DNA of 64,000 nt from an uncultured Clostridia bacterium (GTDB lineage Bacteria; Bacillota; Clostridia; Oscillospirales; Oscillospiraceae), in assembly GCA_947649615.1 (NCBI GenBank), contig CANSSG010000001.1, positions 180,296 to 244,295 of the forward strand, read 5' to 3'. The position numbers and the translations under genes are program-made. Shown in pieces: positions 25,757 to 35,917 of the stretch (its first letter is position 1; each line of letters opens with the position of its first letter). Below the pieces are notes generated by a model. The model saw only the letters and a list, made by a program, of their open reading frames with translations, was not told the origin of the DNA and searched no databases.

Positions 25757-25823
25757 TAAATAAAAACCGCGCCGTCCTCCCGGGACGCACACGCCGCGCG
25801 GAAAACGAAAAAGGAGTGGAGTT

Positions 25824-27110
25824 ATGAAGAAAATTCCCCGTATGATAGCGGCAGCCCTGATGCTGGCTCTGCTGCTGTCCACCGCCGGGTGCGGCTCCTC
25901 CGATGGCAAGACCCACCTGACCTTCCAGATTTGGGACGTGGCCCAAAGAGACGGCATGCAGGCCATGTGCGACGCCTACACCGCCCAGGTGGATCCCAAC
26001 GTGGTCATCGAGGTCCAGGTCACCAACTGGAACGAGTACTGGACCAAGCTGGAAGCCGCCGCCGAGAGCAACACCATGCCCGACATCTATTGGATGCACA
26101 CCGATCAGATCCTTTACTACGCTGACTTCGGCATCCTGGCGGACCTGACGGACCTTTACGCCGGCGAAGAGGACAACTATTACGCCAATCATTTCTCCGA
26201 CATCTCCATCAGCAACGCCAGCGGCACCGACGGCCGTATTTACGGCATTCCTAAGGACAAGGACAACGTGCTCCTGGTTTATAACAAGGAGATGTTCGAT
26301 ACAGCCGGCGTGGCCTACCCCACCAGCGAGTGGACCTGGGACGACCTCACCGACGCTTCCGCCAAGGTCTACGCCGCCACCGGCAAGTATGGCTATATGG
26401 CTTACAACGACGAGCAGCTTGGCTACTGGAACTTCGTCTATCAGAAGGGCGGCTACATACTGGACCCCGAGACCAATCTCCACGCCGGATACACCCAGCC
26501 CGCCACCAGGGACGCCATCCGCTACTACGTGGACCTTCAGAAAAACGAGTGGTGTCCCGATCAGAACTACTTCGCGGAGACCAGCCCCGGCACCGCCTTC
26601 TTCTCCGGCATGGGCGCGATGTTCCTGGAAGGAAGCTGGAATCTGCTCAACGAGATGAAGAACTATCCCGACATGGTGGGCAAGTGGGATATCGCCATGC
26701 TGCCCCGGTGTCCCGACCCCGCCAGCGGCGATGGCCGCGGCTCCATTTCCAACGGCCTGTGTTACTCCACCGCCGCCAAGGGCAAGAACCTGGAAACCGT
26801 CAAGGAAGTCCTCAAGTTCTTTGGCAGCGAGGAAGGCCAGCGCATCCAGGGCGAATCCGGCGCGGCGATCCCCGCCTACCTGGGCCTGGAGGATACTTGG
26901 TCCAAGTCCTTTGGCGACTTCGACTACATGCTGGACCTGGACCAGTGCTATGGCCAGTTCGACTACGCCATCCAGTACATCAACAACGCTTCCCGGCGCA
27001 AGTGGAAGTCCAACGTGGCGGACGAGATGGTCAAGGTCTACAATGGCTCCGACTTGGACAGCTCCCTGGCCCGGATGCAGGAGCTTGCCGACTACTACGT
27101 AACCGAATGA
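25824..27110 (+). CDS. Sugar ABC transporter substrate-binding lipoprotein
   Basis: The 428-residue family 1 extracellular solute-binding protein starts with a lipoprotein signal (basic MKKIPR, a hydrophobic stretch and the lipobox STAGC), so it should be anchored on the outer face of the membrane. The mature part follows the maltose-binding-like pattern (KDKDNVLLVYNKEMF, SEWTWDD). Two permeases follow. No ATPase gene is nearby, so a shared MsmK/MsmX-type ATPase is expected. The downstream alpha-galactosidase suggests galactosides as cargo. Confidence 0.93.
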   Translation: MKKIPRMIAAALMLALLLSTAGCGSSDGKTHLTFQIWDVAQRDGMQAMCDAYTAQVDPNVVIEVQVTNWNEYWTKLEAAAESNTMPDIYWMHTDQILYYADFGILADLTDLYAGEEDNYYANHFSDISISNASGTDGRIYGIPKDKDNVLLVYNKEMFDTAGVAYPTSEWTWDDLTDASAKVYAATGKYGYMAYNDEQLGYWNFVYQKGGYILDPETNLHAGYTQPATRDAIRYYVDLQKNEWCPDQNYFAETSPGTAFFSGMGAMFLEGSWNLLNEMKNYPDMVGKWDIAMLPRCPDPASGDGRGSISNGLCYSTAAKGKNLETVKEVLKFFGSEEGQRIQGESGAAIPAYLGLEDTWSKSFGDFDYMLDLDQCYGQFDYAIQYINNASRRKWKSNVADEMVKVYNGSDLDSSLARMQELADYYVTE

Positions 27111-27131
27111 GTGTGTTAGGAGGGTATACTC

Positions 27132-28025
27132 TTGAAAAATAAAGTAAAGCTGTCCGCCGCCGCCCGGCGGGAGGAAAACTGGGGCTGGTTCATGGTGGCC
27201 CCCACCATCATCGGTTTGCTGGTGCTGAATATCTGGCCGTTCATTCAAACCATCTACACAAGCTTCTGCGAGCACCTGGGCTTCGGCCACTACCGGTTCC
27301 TGGGCCTTGCCAACTACGTCAAAATGTTCGGCAACGCCGAGTTCTGGAAGGCCACTTGGAACACCATTTTCTTCTGTATCCTCACCGTGCCGGTAGGCGT
27401 GGCGCTGGCCCTCCTCGTGGCCATTCTGCTCAACGCCAAGGTCAAGTTCAAGGGCGGCTTCCGCACCCTGTTCTTCCTGCCCCTGGTCTGCGCCCCCGCC
27501 GCCGTGGCCATGGTGTGGCGCTGGATTTTCAACGGCGAGTACGGCGTCCTCAACCAGATTTTGGGCGCTAATATCCAGTGGATTACCGACCCCAAGACCG
27601 CTGTAATCGCCGTAGCCATCGTCTCTGTGTGGAGCAGCGTCGGTTATGACGCGGTGCTGCTGCTGGCGGGCCTGCAAAACATCCCCAAGACCCTCTACGA
27701 GGCCAACAGCATCGACGGCGCAGGCAAAATCCGCCAGTTCTTCACCATCACCCTGCCCATGGTGTCCCCCACCATGTTCTCCGTACTTATCATGCGCCTG
27801 ATGGCCTCCATGAAGGTGTATGACCTCATCTACATGATGGCTGACGAGACCAACCCGGCGCTGACCGACATGCAGAGTTTGATGTATCTGTTCTACCGCT
27901 CGTCCTTCGTGGCGGGAGAACGAGGCTATGGCTCCGCCATTGTCGTATGGACCGTCGGCTTGATCCTTCTGGTCACCCTGATTCAGTTCTGGGGACAGAA
28001 GAAGTGGGTCACTTACGATATTTAA
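27132..28025 (+). CDS. Sugar ABC transporter permease (MalF-like)
   Basis: The 297-residue inner-membrane permease has six hydrophobic segments and the cytoplasmic EAA loop (YEANSIDGAGKIRQFFTITL). The start is TTG 27132, with AGGAGGG upstream. It pairs with the next permease to form the channel of the importer. Confidence 0.93.
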   Translation: MKNKVKLSAAARREENWGWFMVAPTIIGLLVLNIWPFIQTIYTSFCEHLGFGHYRFLGLANYVKMFGNAEFWKATWNTIFFCILTVPVGVALALLVAILLNAKVKFKGGFRTLFFLPLVCAPAAVAMVWRWIFNGEYGVLNQILGANIQWITDPKTAVIAVAIVSVWSSVGYDAVLLLAGLQNIPKTLYEANSIDGAGKIRQFFTITLPMVSPTMFSVLIMRLMASMKVYDLIYMMADETNPALTDMQSLMYLFYRSSFVAGERGYGSAIVVWTVGLILLVTLIQFWGQKKWVTYDI

Positions 28026-28040
28026 GAAGGAGGGTTCGGT

Positions 28041-28886
28041 ATGAAAAGCACGGATTCCCTGCGGCGCTCATACGCCATTAATAAGTTTATCGTCTATTTC
28101 TTCTTAATCCTGGGCGCGTTAATCATGGTATTCCCCTTCGCGTGGATGATCCTCACCAGTTCCAAGACCGTGGCCGAGAGTGTGCAGGTAGACCCCATCG
28201 TCATCCTCCCTGCCAAGTGGATGCTGGACAACTTTAGGGACGCCATCAAGTCCCTGCCCTTTGGCCGGCTGTATTGGAACACCACGCTGATGGTATTCTT
28301 CCGGGTGATCTGCGCGGTGCTGTTCAGCTCCATGGCGGGCTACGCCTTCGCCAAGCTGAAATTCAGGGGCAAGAACCTGCTGTTCGGCATTGTGTTGGTC
28401 CAGATGTCCCTGCCCAGCCAGATTTTTATCATCCCCCAGTACCAGATGGTCGCCCATATGGGCATGGCCAACACCATCTTCGCCCTGGTGTTCCCCGGCC
28501 TGGTCAGCGCCTTCGGCGTGTTCTTCCTCCGCCAGACTTATATGAGCATTCCTGACGAGGTAGGCGAAGCCGCCTATCTGGACGGGTGCAACCAGTGGCA
28601 GACCTTCTATAAGGTTATGTTCCCCCTGACGGGGACTTCCGTGGCCGCGCTGACCATCTTTACCGCCGTGTTTGCTTACGGCGACCTGATGTGGCCTCTG
28701 GTGGTCAACTCCGACCTGAAAATGATGACCCTTTCCTCCGGCCTTTCCACCTTGAAGGGCCAGTTTACCACCAACTTCCCGGTGCTGATGGCCGGATCCC
28801 TGCTGGCGATGCTGCCAATGGTGGTGCTGTATTTGATTTTCCAGCGCCAGTTTGTAGAGGGCATTGCCGGTACCGGCGGGAAGTAA
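28041..28886 (+). CDS. Sugar ABC transporter permease (MalG-like)
   Basis: The 281-residue second permease has six hydrophobic segments and the EAA loop GEAAYLDGCNQWQTFYKV. It lies 15 bases after the first permease with GAAGGAGGG upstream, so the three genes form one operon. It completes the membrane part of the importer. Confidence 0.93.
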   Translation: MKSTDSLRRSYAINKFIVYFFLILGALIMVFPFAWMILTSSKTVAESVQVDPIVILPAKWMLDNFRDAIKSLPFGRLYWNTTLMVFFRVICAVLFSSMAGYAFAKLKFRGKNLLFGIVLVQMSLPSQIFIIPQYQMVAHMGMANTIFALVFPGLVSAFGVFFLRQTYMSIPDEVGEAAYLDGCNQWQTFYKVMFPLTGTSVAALTIFTAVFAYGDLMWPLVVNSDLKMMTLSSGLSTLKGQFTTNFPVLMAGSLLAMLPMVVLYLIFQRQFVEGIAGTGGK

Positions 28887-28928
28887 TGAATTAGCTTTCT
28901 TCTTTATCCTCCCCTTTCTTCTCTCTCC

Positions 28929-28961
28929 GACCGCCCTGGCGGCAATGCCGCTGGGGCGGTC
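28929..28961 (+). other. GC-rich hairpin after the ABC operon
   Basis: GACCGCCC and GGGGCGGTC, with inner GGCGGC/GCCGCT pairing, form a stable hairpin 43 bases after the second permease. There is no T-run, so it is probably an mRNA 3' stabiliser or weak terminator. Confidence 0.5.
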
Positions 28962-29035
28962 AAACTACCCTGCCCTATAATCGGGAAGGGACGGCCGCCA
29001 CGCTTTTGCGCCCGGCTTTCTGGCCGGCGGCGATA

Positions 29036-29065
29036 TTGGCACGCTTCAAGGAAAAACGGTATAAT
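29036..29065 (+). promoter_or_regulatory. Promoter of the alpha-galactosidase gene
   Basis: TTGGCA (29036-29041), 18 bases, TATAAT (29060-29065), 23 bases before the ATG. Confidence 0.7.
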
Positions 29066-29088
29066 ATCTCACGGAAAGGAGATTTTAT

Positions 29089-31269
29089 ATGATTACATAT
29101 AATGCCCAGGCCCAGACCTTTACCCTGCATACCAAGAACACCACCTACCAGATGGCGGTCCACCCCACCGGCGTGGTGCAGCATATCTACTATGGGCGGC
29201 GGCTCCGGGACTGCGACCTCAGGGGGTTGGTTCGCGGCGCGGACCGCGGCTTCTCACCGAACCCGGACGAAGCAGGGCGGGACCGCGCCTTCTCCCTGGA
29301 CATGACGCCCCAGGAGTACTCCACCTGCGGCGTAGGGGACTTCCGCCTGCCGTCCATTGCGTTTGCGCTGCCCAATGGCAGCCATACGGCGGATCTGCGC
29401 TACTGCGGCCATGCCATACGGGCGGAAAAGTATACGCTGCCGGGCCTGCCCGCCTTCCACGGCGAAGGCGGGACGCTGGTTGTCCATCTGGAAGACCGCG
29501 CCGCCAGGGTGGGCGTGGACTTGTATTACGGCGTGTTGGAAGAATACGACCTCATTACCCGTGCCGTACGGGTCGTCAACCGCGGGAGCGAAGAGATTCA
29601 GTTATGCCGCTGCGCGTCGCTGTGCCTGGACTTCCTGCGGGCGGATATGGATTTCATTACCTTTGACGGGCGGCACCTGGCCGAGCGCAGCCCCGCCCGA
29701 GCCGCCCTCCTCCCCGGTGTGCGGAGCGTAGGCAGTGTCCGGGGGGCTTCCAGCCACCAGCACAACCCATTCGTGGTCCTTTGCGAGCAGGACGCGGATG
29801 AGGACAGGGGGCTTTGCTACGGTGCGATGCTGCTTTACAGCGGCAACTTTGAAGCTGCGGTGGAGCGGGACCAGTATGACGGCAGCCGCCTGGTCATGGG
29901 CATCCACCCCTACCATTTTTGCTGGACCCTGGCTCCCGGGGCATGCTTTGACACGCCGGAAGCGGCGCTGGTCTGCTCCTCCGGCGGCCTGGGCGAGATG
30001 AGCCGGCAGTTCCATCGGGCCATCCGCAACTGTTTGATCCGCGACAGCCGCGCCAATGTGCGCAAGCCCGTGCTGGTGAACAACTGGGAGGCGACATACT
30101 TTGATTTCAACAAGGATAAGCTGCTGTCCATTGCCAAGGAAGCCGCCGCGCTGGGCGTAGAGCTTTTCGTCCTGGACGACGGCTGGTTTGGCGAGAGAAA
30201 CGACGATAACAGCGGCTTAGGCGACTGGCGGGTGAACACGGACAAGCTCCCCGGCGGCTTGGAGGCGCTGACGCCGGAGCTGGAGAAGCTGGGCCTGTCC
30301 TTTGGCATCTGGGTGGAGCCGGAAATGGTCAGCGAGGACAGCGAACTGTACCGCGCCCATCCTGATTGGGCCTTCCAGGTACCCGGGCGGAAGCCCAGCC
30401 GGGGCCGGAACCAGCTGGTACTGGATTTCTCCCGGCAGGAGGTCCGCGACCATGTCTATGGGCAGCTAAAAGAGGTGCTTTCCAGCGCGCCGGTAGCCTA
30501 CGTGAAGTGGGACATGAACCGGAACCTGACCGAGGTGTGGTCCGCCGGCCTGCCTCCCCGCCGGCAGGGGGAAGTATTTCACCGCTATGTGCTGGGCGTA
30601 TACGAGATACTGGAACGCCTGCGGACGGACTATCCGGATATTTTGATCGAGGGCTGCTGCGGCGGCGGCGGGCGGTTTGACGGCGGCATGCTGTACTACA
30701 CCCCGCAAATCTGGTGCAGCGACAACACCGACGCGATATACCGCCTGCAAATCCAGTACGGCACGTCCTTCTGCTACCCGCTTTGCAGCATGGGCGCGCA
30801 CGTCTCCGCCGTACCCAACGAGCAGAACGGCCGGTCGGCCCCGCTGGAAACCCGCGGGATTACGGCCATGAGCGGCGCGTTTGGCTATGAACTGGACTTG
30901 AGCAAGTGTACGCCGGAGGAAAAGCAGGAAATCCGGCGGCAGATTGAAACCTACAAACGCCGCTGGGAGCTGCTCCACTGCGGCGACTACTACCGTCTTA
31001 CAAACCCCTTTGAGAACGGGCCATACACCGCATGGGAGCAGGTCTCCCAGGACAAGCGGGAAGCCTTGGTGTCCCTGGTAGCAGGCGGCGCGCAGGCCGC
31101 GCCCCCCTTCCGGCTGTTGAAGCTGAAGGGCCTGGACCCCGCGCGGGACTACCGCGTTAACGGCGGGGAGGCCTATGGGGGCGACGCGTTAATGTACGCA
31201 GGCTATCCCTTGCCGCTGATGCAGGGGGACTATGCAGGATTGCAGTTGTATTTGGAAGCAATTGAATAG
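29089..31269 (+). CDS. Alpha-galactosidase, GH36
   Basis: The 726-residue cytoplasmic enzyme hydrolyses alpha-galactosides such as melibiose or raffinose sugars taken up by the importer upstream. It has an N-terminal beta-sandwich, a central barrel with VLDDGWFG, the nucleophile in YVKWDMNR (D475), ILIEGCCGGGGRFD and the acid/base in CSDNTDA (D545), then a C-terminal beta domain. Length is normal for GH36 of Firmicutes. ATG 29089 follows GAAAGGAG. Confidence 0.95.
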   Translation: MITYNAQAQTFTLHTKNTTYQMAVHPTGVVQHIYYGRRLRDCDLRGLVRGADRGFSPNPDEAGRDRAFSLDMTPQEYSTCGVGDFRLPSIAFALPNGSHTADLRYCGHAIRAEKYTLPGLPAFHGEGGTLVVHLEDRAARVGVDLYYGVLEEYDLITRAVRVVNRGSEEIQLCRCASLCLDFLRADMDFITFDGRHLAERSPARAALLPGVRSVGSVRGASSHQHNPFVVLCEQDADEDRGLCYGAMLLYSGNFEAAVERDQYDGSRLVMGIHPYHFCWTLAPGACFDTPEAALVCSSGGLGEMSRQFHRAIRNCLIRDSRANVRKPVLVNNWEATYFDFNKDKLLSIAKEAAALGVELFVLDDGWFGERNDDNSGLGDWRVNTDKLPGGLEALTPELEKLGLSFGIWVEPEMVSEDSELYRAHPDWAFQVPGRKPSRGRNQLVLDFSRQEVRDHVYGQLKEVLSSAPVAYVKWDMNRNLTEVWSAGLPPRRQGEVFHRYVLGVYEILERLRTDYPDILIEGCCGGGGRFDGGMLYYTPQIWCSDNTDAIYRLQIQYGTSFCYPLCSMGAHVSAVPNEQNGRSAPLETRGITAMSGAFGYELDLSKCTPEEKQEIRRQIETYKRRWELLHCGDYYRLTNPFENGPYTAWEQVSQDKREALVSLVAGGAQAAPPFRLLKLKGLDPARDYRVNGGEAYGGDALMYAGYPLPLMQGDYAGLQLYLEAIE

Positions 31270-31316
31270 AAGAAGCCCCGCCCTCAGCCGGATTCCGGCC
31301 GGGCGGGACTTCTTTT
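31268..31316 (+). terminator. Terminator of the alpha-galactosidase gene
   Basis: AAGCCCCGCCC and GGGCGGGACTT pair with one mismatch, with an inner GCCGG/CCGGC stem, followed by CTTTTT. Confidence 0.8.
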
Positions 31317-31386
31317 TATCTTTTATTATGCCGCGCGGGGGTTTCAGGAAAAACTGCCGTTACCGGTCAGAACCCCGCCGGCTTCA

Positions 31387-32424
31387 TCACAGCGTCCCCA
31401 GCTGCCGCAGCAGCACCGAGGCAATATTCTCGCAGGACGCCTGCACCTGGACTGCGCCGATGTTCTGCGCCACCATGGGCATCCCGTACACCACGCTGGA
31501 TTCCTTATCCTGCCCGATGGTGAACGCGCCCGCCCGGCGCATTTGCAGCAATCCGTCCGCGCCATCCCGGCCCATACCGGTCATAATAATACCGCACATC
31601 TTGCACCGCACCTGCTCCGCCATAGAGAAGAACAGGGCGTCCACCGATGGGCGGTGGCCGCTGACCTTCTCCCCCTGGGTGCAGGAGACGGTGTAGCGGG
31701 AGCCGCTGCGGACAATCCGCATCTGATAATCCGCAGGAGCCAGCAGGACCAAGCCGCGATGCACCTCGTCGCCGCTCTTGGCCTCCCGGACTTCCATCTG
31801 GCACTGGCGGTTAAGCCGCTGGGCGTACATTTCCGTAAACCCCACAGGCATATGCTGCACAATCAGCATCCCGGGAATATCGGCAGGCAGGCGCTTAAGA
31901 ACCTCCAGCGTCGCCTCCGTGCCGCCCGTAGAAGCGCCCAGGCCGATAATGACCTGGTCCAGCGCCGGTTTCGCACCAAGCATAGGCGCGGCGGCCAGAT
32001 TCGCTACGGCGGAGGACTGCTGCCGGACCTTCGCCCCGGCGGCGGCGAGCACTTTTTGGGTAAGGTTGTTAATAAATAGGTCGTTGCTCTGCCCCGGCTC
32101 CGCCTTGCGGACAAAATCCACCGCGCCGGCGCTGAGGGCGTCGAAAACCCGCAGGTTAATAGACGAAACCAAAATCACCGGCAGCGGGTGTTTGGGCAAA
32201 AGCTGCTTCAGGAAGTCCATACCGCTCATACCGGGCATTTCAATATCGGAGGTGATCACGTCCGGCTTAAGCTGCGCCACCTTGCCCAGCGCGTCCTGGG
32301 CGCTGAAGCAAGAGCCGACGATTTCAATCCTGGGGTGCTTGCCCAAGCCCTGGGTAATGATGGTGCGGGCCAGGATGGAATCGTCCACCACCATGACGCG
32401 GATTTTTTTATTGGCAGACCACAT
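31387..32424 (-). CDS. cheB: CheB, protein-glutamate methylesterase response regulator
   Basis: The 345-residue protein demethylates chemoreceptors. Receiver domain about 8-125 with phosphorylation site D60 (DVITSDIEMPG); the CheB methylesterase domain has the catalytic triad S165 (GLGASTGG), H191 (VQHMP) and D287 (GRDGADG). Last gene of the cheA-cheW-cheR-cheB cluster on this strand. Confidence 0.95.
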   Translation of the reverse strand: MWSANKKIRVMVVDDSILARTIITQGLGKHPRIEIVGSCFSAQDALGKVAQLKPDVITSDIEMPGMSGMDFLKQLLPKHPLPVILVSSINLRVFDALSAGAVDFVRKAEPGQSNDLFINNLTQKVLAAAGAKVRQQSSAVANLAAAPMLGAKPALDQVIIGLGASTGGTEATLEVLKRLPADIPGMLIVQHMPVGFTEMYAQRLNRQCQMEVREAKSGDEVHRGLVLLAPADYQMRIVRSGSRYTVSCTQGEKVSGHRPSVDALFFSMAEQVRCKMCGIIMTGMGRDGADGLLQMRRAGAFTIGQDKESSVVYGMPMVAQNIGAVQVQASCENIASVLLRQLGTL

Positions 32425-32469
32425 AGCAAGTGGACCTCCTTTTCCAATTTAAACTGCGTTCCAGCGTAC

Positions 32470-33285
32470 TTACCGCTTTTTCTGGAACGTGGAAGGAGCC
32501 ACGGTCTGATAGGGAGCGTTTTTCCCTAAATTTTCCGAGTGGCTGATCATAAAGTAGCCGCCGGGGACGGTGGCGTCGTAAAAACGCTGCACCAGCGCGT
32601 CCTTGGTGGGTTGATCAAAATAGATCATTACGTTGCGGCAGAAGATCACGTCGAATTTCAGCCGGAACTTGATCGGGTCCATCAGGTTGAAGGTCTGGAA
32701 GATCACATTGTCCCGCAGGACGGGGGCCACAGCGTACTGGGTCCCCCCCTTGACGGGGACAAAGTATTTCTTCTTCCAGGCGGGGGGGATGGTGTCGGGC
32801 AATTCATACACCCCCCGCTTGGCGCTGGCCAGCGCCTTCTGGGAGATGTCGGTAGCCAGGACCCGGGTATCCCACTGGCTGGCCTGGACGCCCAGGAACT
32901 CCTTCAGGTAAATGGAGATATTATACGGCTCCTCGCCGCTGGAGCAGCCTGCGCTCCAGATGGCCAGCACCTTATCCCGCTGGTGGCGCTTGACCAGGTC
33001 CGGCAGGATGGTGTGCTGGAAGAAATCGAAGTGCTCCTGTTCCCGCATGAAGAAGGTATAGTTGGTAGTCAGCCGGTTAAGGACCAGCTCCATATCCGCC
33101 GGGTCCTGTTTTTTCAGCAGGTCGGAGACAAAGGGGCCAAAGTCCGCGTACCCTTTCTGGCTGAGCAGAGAGGACAGGCGGCTGGTAACAAGCTGGCGCT
33201 TTTGGCTCAAATCTATGCCATAATGGCCATGGATAAACTTGACGAGCTTCCCGAAATCGTCATTAGAAATGTTGCTTAGCGGCAC
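32470..33285 (-). CDS. cheR: CheR, chemoreceptor glutamate methyltransferase
   Basis: The 271-residue SAM-dependent methyltransferase has an N-terminal helical domain about 1-80 (LTTNYTFFMRE), SAM-binding WSAGCSSGEEPY and FCRNVMIYFD motifs. It methylates receptors opposite to CheB. It lies between cheW and cheB with short gaps, so the four genes are probably one operon. No receptor (MCP), CheY or CheD gene is in the window. Confidence 0.95.
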   Translation of the reverse strand: MPLSNISNDDFGKLVKFIHGHYGIDLSQKRQLVTSRLSSLLSQKGYADFGPFVSDLLKKQDPADMELVLNRLTTNYTFFMREQEHFDFFQHTILPDLVKRHQRDKVLAIWSAGCSSGEEPYNISIYLKEFLGVQASQWDTRVLATDISQKALASAKRGVYELPDTIPPAWKKKYFVPVKGGTQYAVAPVLRDNVIFQTFNLMDPIKFRLKFDVIFCRNVMIYFDQPTKDALVQRFYDATVPGGYFMISHSENLGKNAPYQTVAPSTFQKKR

Positions 33286-33306
33286 TGTACTCCCTCCCCC
33301 TGCCGG

Positions 33307-33783
33307 TTATTCATGCATCAGCAGGCCGCAATCCAGAATCAGCAGGGTCTTGCCCTCCGGCAGGGAACACATGCCGGAGATTAGCTTCTGGGGATTCTGG
33401 GTGGGCATGGGAAGGATAGAATCGGCCACGATGTCCACCATTTTATCCACGCCGTCCACCAGTATGCCCATGCTGTCGTTCCCGATGTTGACCACCAGGA
33501 TGCAGTTTTCCTCGGCCTCGGGCTTGCCCAGGCGGCGGCGGATGTCGATAACGGGGATGATCTGGCCCCGCAGGTTGATAATGCCCCGCACGTAATGGGG
33601 AACCCGGGGCAGCCGGGTGATGGAGTGGTCGGTAATAATGGTTTCCACCTGCTCCGCGTCGATGCCGTAAAGCAGGCCGTCGGAGATGCAGATGAGGTAT
33701 TTCGTGGTCTGGACCTCATTGGAGAGGTCCTCCACCACGGGCATATCGTCCTCTCTGGCAAAGAGTACTTTTTCCTCTGGCAT
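33307..33783 (-). CDS. cheW: CheW coupling protein
   Basis: The 158-residue scaffold links receptors to CheA. A complete CheW fold shows TKYLICISDGLLYGID, RLPRVPHYVRGIINLRGQ (cut here) and VVNIGNDSMGILVDGV. It begins 37 bases after cheA. Confidence 0.94.
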   Translation of the reverse strand: MPEEKVLFAREDDMPVVEDLSNEVQTTKYLICISDGLLYGIDAEQVETIITDHSITRLPRVPHYVRGIINLRGQIIPVIDIRRRLGKPEAEENCILVVNIGNDSMGILVDGVDKMVDIVADSILPMPTQNPQKLISGMCSLPEGKTLLILDCGLLMHE

Positions 33784-33820
33784 TTTTATTTGCTCCCTTC
33801 TCGCTAGGCTGTTGATCCGG

Positions 33821-35917
33821 TCAGAACATGCCCTGGCCGGCGCTGTAGAGGTTGGCGATATCCAGAATGATGCTGATGCTGCCGTCGCCCATGATGCTGC
33901 ATCCGGTGATGCCGCAGCTCTTTACATCGAAGCTGTTGACATAGCTGGGCAGAGGCTTGACCACGATCTGCTGCTGTCCCAGGAGATCGTCCACGAACAG
34001 GCAATAGCTGTGCTCCCCGGCTTCCAGCCAGATGACGATGCCCTCTTCGATGTTGTCGTGGCCATCTTCCAGGCCGAAGAGTTCCTTGGCCCGGATAATG
34101 GGGTAGAAATTGTCCTGGAACTTCATCATCTCGCCCCGGGCGGGGTCATGGATGATATCCTTGGAGGCCACCCGGGCGGAGGAGCGGATGTTATTGATGG
34201 GGATGGTGAACAGGCTCTCGCCCACGCTGACCTCCATGCCGTCCATGATGGCCATGGTCAGGGGGATTTTGAGGGTGGTCGTCATGCCCTTGCCCCACTC
34301 GCTGGAGATGGACACGGTGCCGCCCACGTCGGCCACGTTCTTTTTCACCACGTCCATGCCCACCCCTCTGCCCGAGAACTCGGTCACCTGGGTGTTGGTG
34401 GAGAAGCCGGCCATCATCATAAAGCCCAGGATCTCCTTCTGGCTGTACTCGTGGTCGGGGTCGGCAAGGCCCTGGCGGATGGCCTTGTTGAGGATGGCCT
34501 GGGTGTCCGCGCCCTTGCCGTCGTCCTTGATTTCGATAATGACCTCGCTGCCGGTGTGGCGGGCGGAAAGGATGATCTCGCCCACGGGGTCCTTTCCAGC
34601 GGCGACCCGCTCCTCCTCCGTCTCCTCCAGGCCGTGGTCCATGGAGTTGCGGACGATGTGCATAATGGGGTCGCTGATGCCGTCCACGATGGTCTTATCC
34701 ACCTCAGTATCCTCGCCAATGAGGGTAAGCCGCGCCCGTTTGTTCAGCTTTTTGCTCATATCCCGGACGATGCGGTTCATCTTCTGGAAGGTGCTGGAAA
34801 CAGGCACCATCCGCAGGGACATGGATACGTCCTGCAAGTCGTCGGTAAGCTTGCGCAGCTCCCGGGCGGACTTGGTAAAGTTATCCAGCCGCAGCCCCTT
34901 CAAGTCCGGGGAGGCGGTAACCATGGATTCGGTGATAACGATTTCGCTGACCACCGCCATAAGCTGGTCCAGCTTGGAGAGGTTGACGCTGATCAGGCTC
35001 TCTTTGGCATGCTGCTGCCCGCCGGCGGCCGGCGCGGCGGCGGCGGGCGCCGCGGGAGCGGGGGCAGGCGCCGCCTTGGGCGCAGGCTCCGCAGGGGCGG
35101 GGGCGGTTTCGGCGGCGGGGGCCTTGACCGGCTCCGGCGCGGGAGCGGGCGCAGGGGCTTCCACCTTGGCGTCCACCGGCTCATAGGAGGAGACGCTGCC
35201 CGCGCCCTGGACGGCGGGGATGGCGGCGTCGCGCTCGGCGGCGCTGTGGAACCAGACGAAGAAGCCGCCCTCGGCGATGGCCTCGGCGGTGGAGGGGTCG
35301 GTCTCCACATTTTCCGGCACGGTGATGAAGTCGGCGCTGTAATCCTTCACGGCGGTGACCAGCATGAACGCCCGCAGGTTTTCCATGCCGCTGCCCTCGT
35401 CGAAAAAGACGTGGACGCCGAAGGGGTAGGCCGCGTCGGCGGCCACGGGAGCGGGGGCTTCCCCGGCGGGCGCGGCAGATTTTTCCTCCGCCTTTTCCCC
35501 GCCGCCTCCTTGAATTTTATTGACCAGGCTATTAATTTTATCTACGATACTGTCGATAGATTCAGAGAGCGGTTCGCTGTTTTCCACCTTTTCGATTTCG
35601 CCCCGGAAGAAATCCACGGCCTGGAAAAGCATGTCGAACAGCTCCGGGCGCAGATCCATCGGCACCGCGTCCATGGTCTTTTCCCGGATGATGAAGAACA
35701 AATCCTCAATCCGGTGGGCCACGGTCATGAGGGAGGGGAACTCCATCATGGCGGAAGAGCCTTTGATCGTGTGCATGATGCGGAAGATTTCGTTAACGCT
35801 GTCCTGGGAGAATGTATCCGCCTGCTCGGCGGCCAGAAGAATACCGTCAAGCTGTTCCAGCAGGGTATTCGTCTCATATAAATACATATCCAGGATGCTG
35901 TCGTTGCCACTGCCCAT
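33821..35917 (-). CDS. cheA: CheA chemotaxis histidine kinase
   Basis: The 698-residue protein has an Hpt domain with the phosphorylated H49 (IFRIMHTIKGSSAMM), a P2-like region about 195-290, a long Ala/Pro linker, the dimerisation domain, the HATPase domain (HIVRNSMDHGLE, DDGKGAD, FSGRGVGMDVV) and a CheW-like C-terminus (GEHSYCLFVDDLLGQQQIV). An in-frame TTG 43 codons upstream exists, but MGSGNDSILDMYLYE is the usual N-terminus and has AAGGTGG upstream. First gene of the che cluster and divergent from a FliK-like gene. Confidence 0.94.
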   Translation of the reverse strand: MGSGNDSILDMYLYETNTLLEQLDGILLAAEQADTFSQDSVNEIFRIMHTIKGSSAMMEFPSLMTVAHRIEDLFFIIREKTMDAVPMDLRPELFDMLFQAVDFFRGEIEKVENSEPLSESIDSIVDKINSLVNKIQGGGGEKAEEKSAAPAGEAPAPVAADAAYPFGVHVFFDEGSGMENLRAFMLVTAVKDYSADFITVPENVETDPSTAEAIAEGGFFVWFHSAAERDAAIPAVQGAGSVSSYEPVDAKVEAPAPAPAPEPVKAPAAETAPAPAEPAPKAAPAPAPAAPAAAAPAAGGQQHAKESLISVNLSKLDQLMAVVSEIVITESMVTASPDLKGLRLDNFTKSARELRKLTDDLQDVSMSLRMVPVSSTFQKMNRIVRDMSKKLNKRARLTLIGEDTEVDKTIVDGISDPIMHIVRNSMDHGLEETEEERVAAGKDPVGEIILSARHTGSEVIIEIKDDGKGADTQAILNKAIRQGLADPDHEYSQKEILGFMMMAGFSTNTQVTEFSGRGVGMDVVKKNVADVGGTVSISSEWGKGMTTTLKIPLTMAIMDGMEVSVGESLFTIPINNIRSSARVASKDIIHDPARGEMMKFQDNFYPIIRAKELFGLEDGHDNIEEGIVIWLEAGEHSYCLFVDDLLGQQQIVVKPLPSYVNSFDVKSCGITGCSIMGDGSISIILDIANLYSAGQGMF

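Noticed and set aside
33686..35881. 731-codon open frame opposite cheA
   Set aside because: It is the reverse complement of a clear CheA gene; long antisense frames are common at high GC and the translation is Gly/His/Val-rich without domains.
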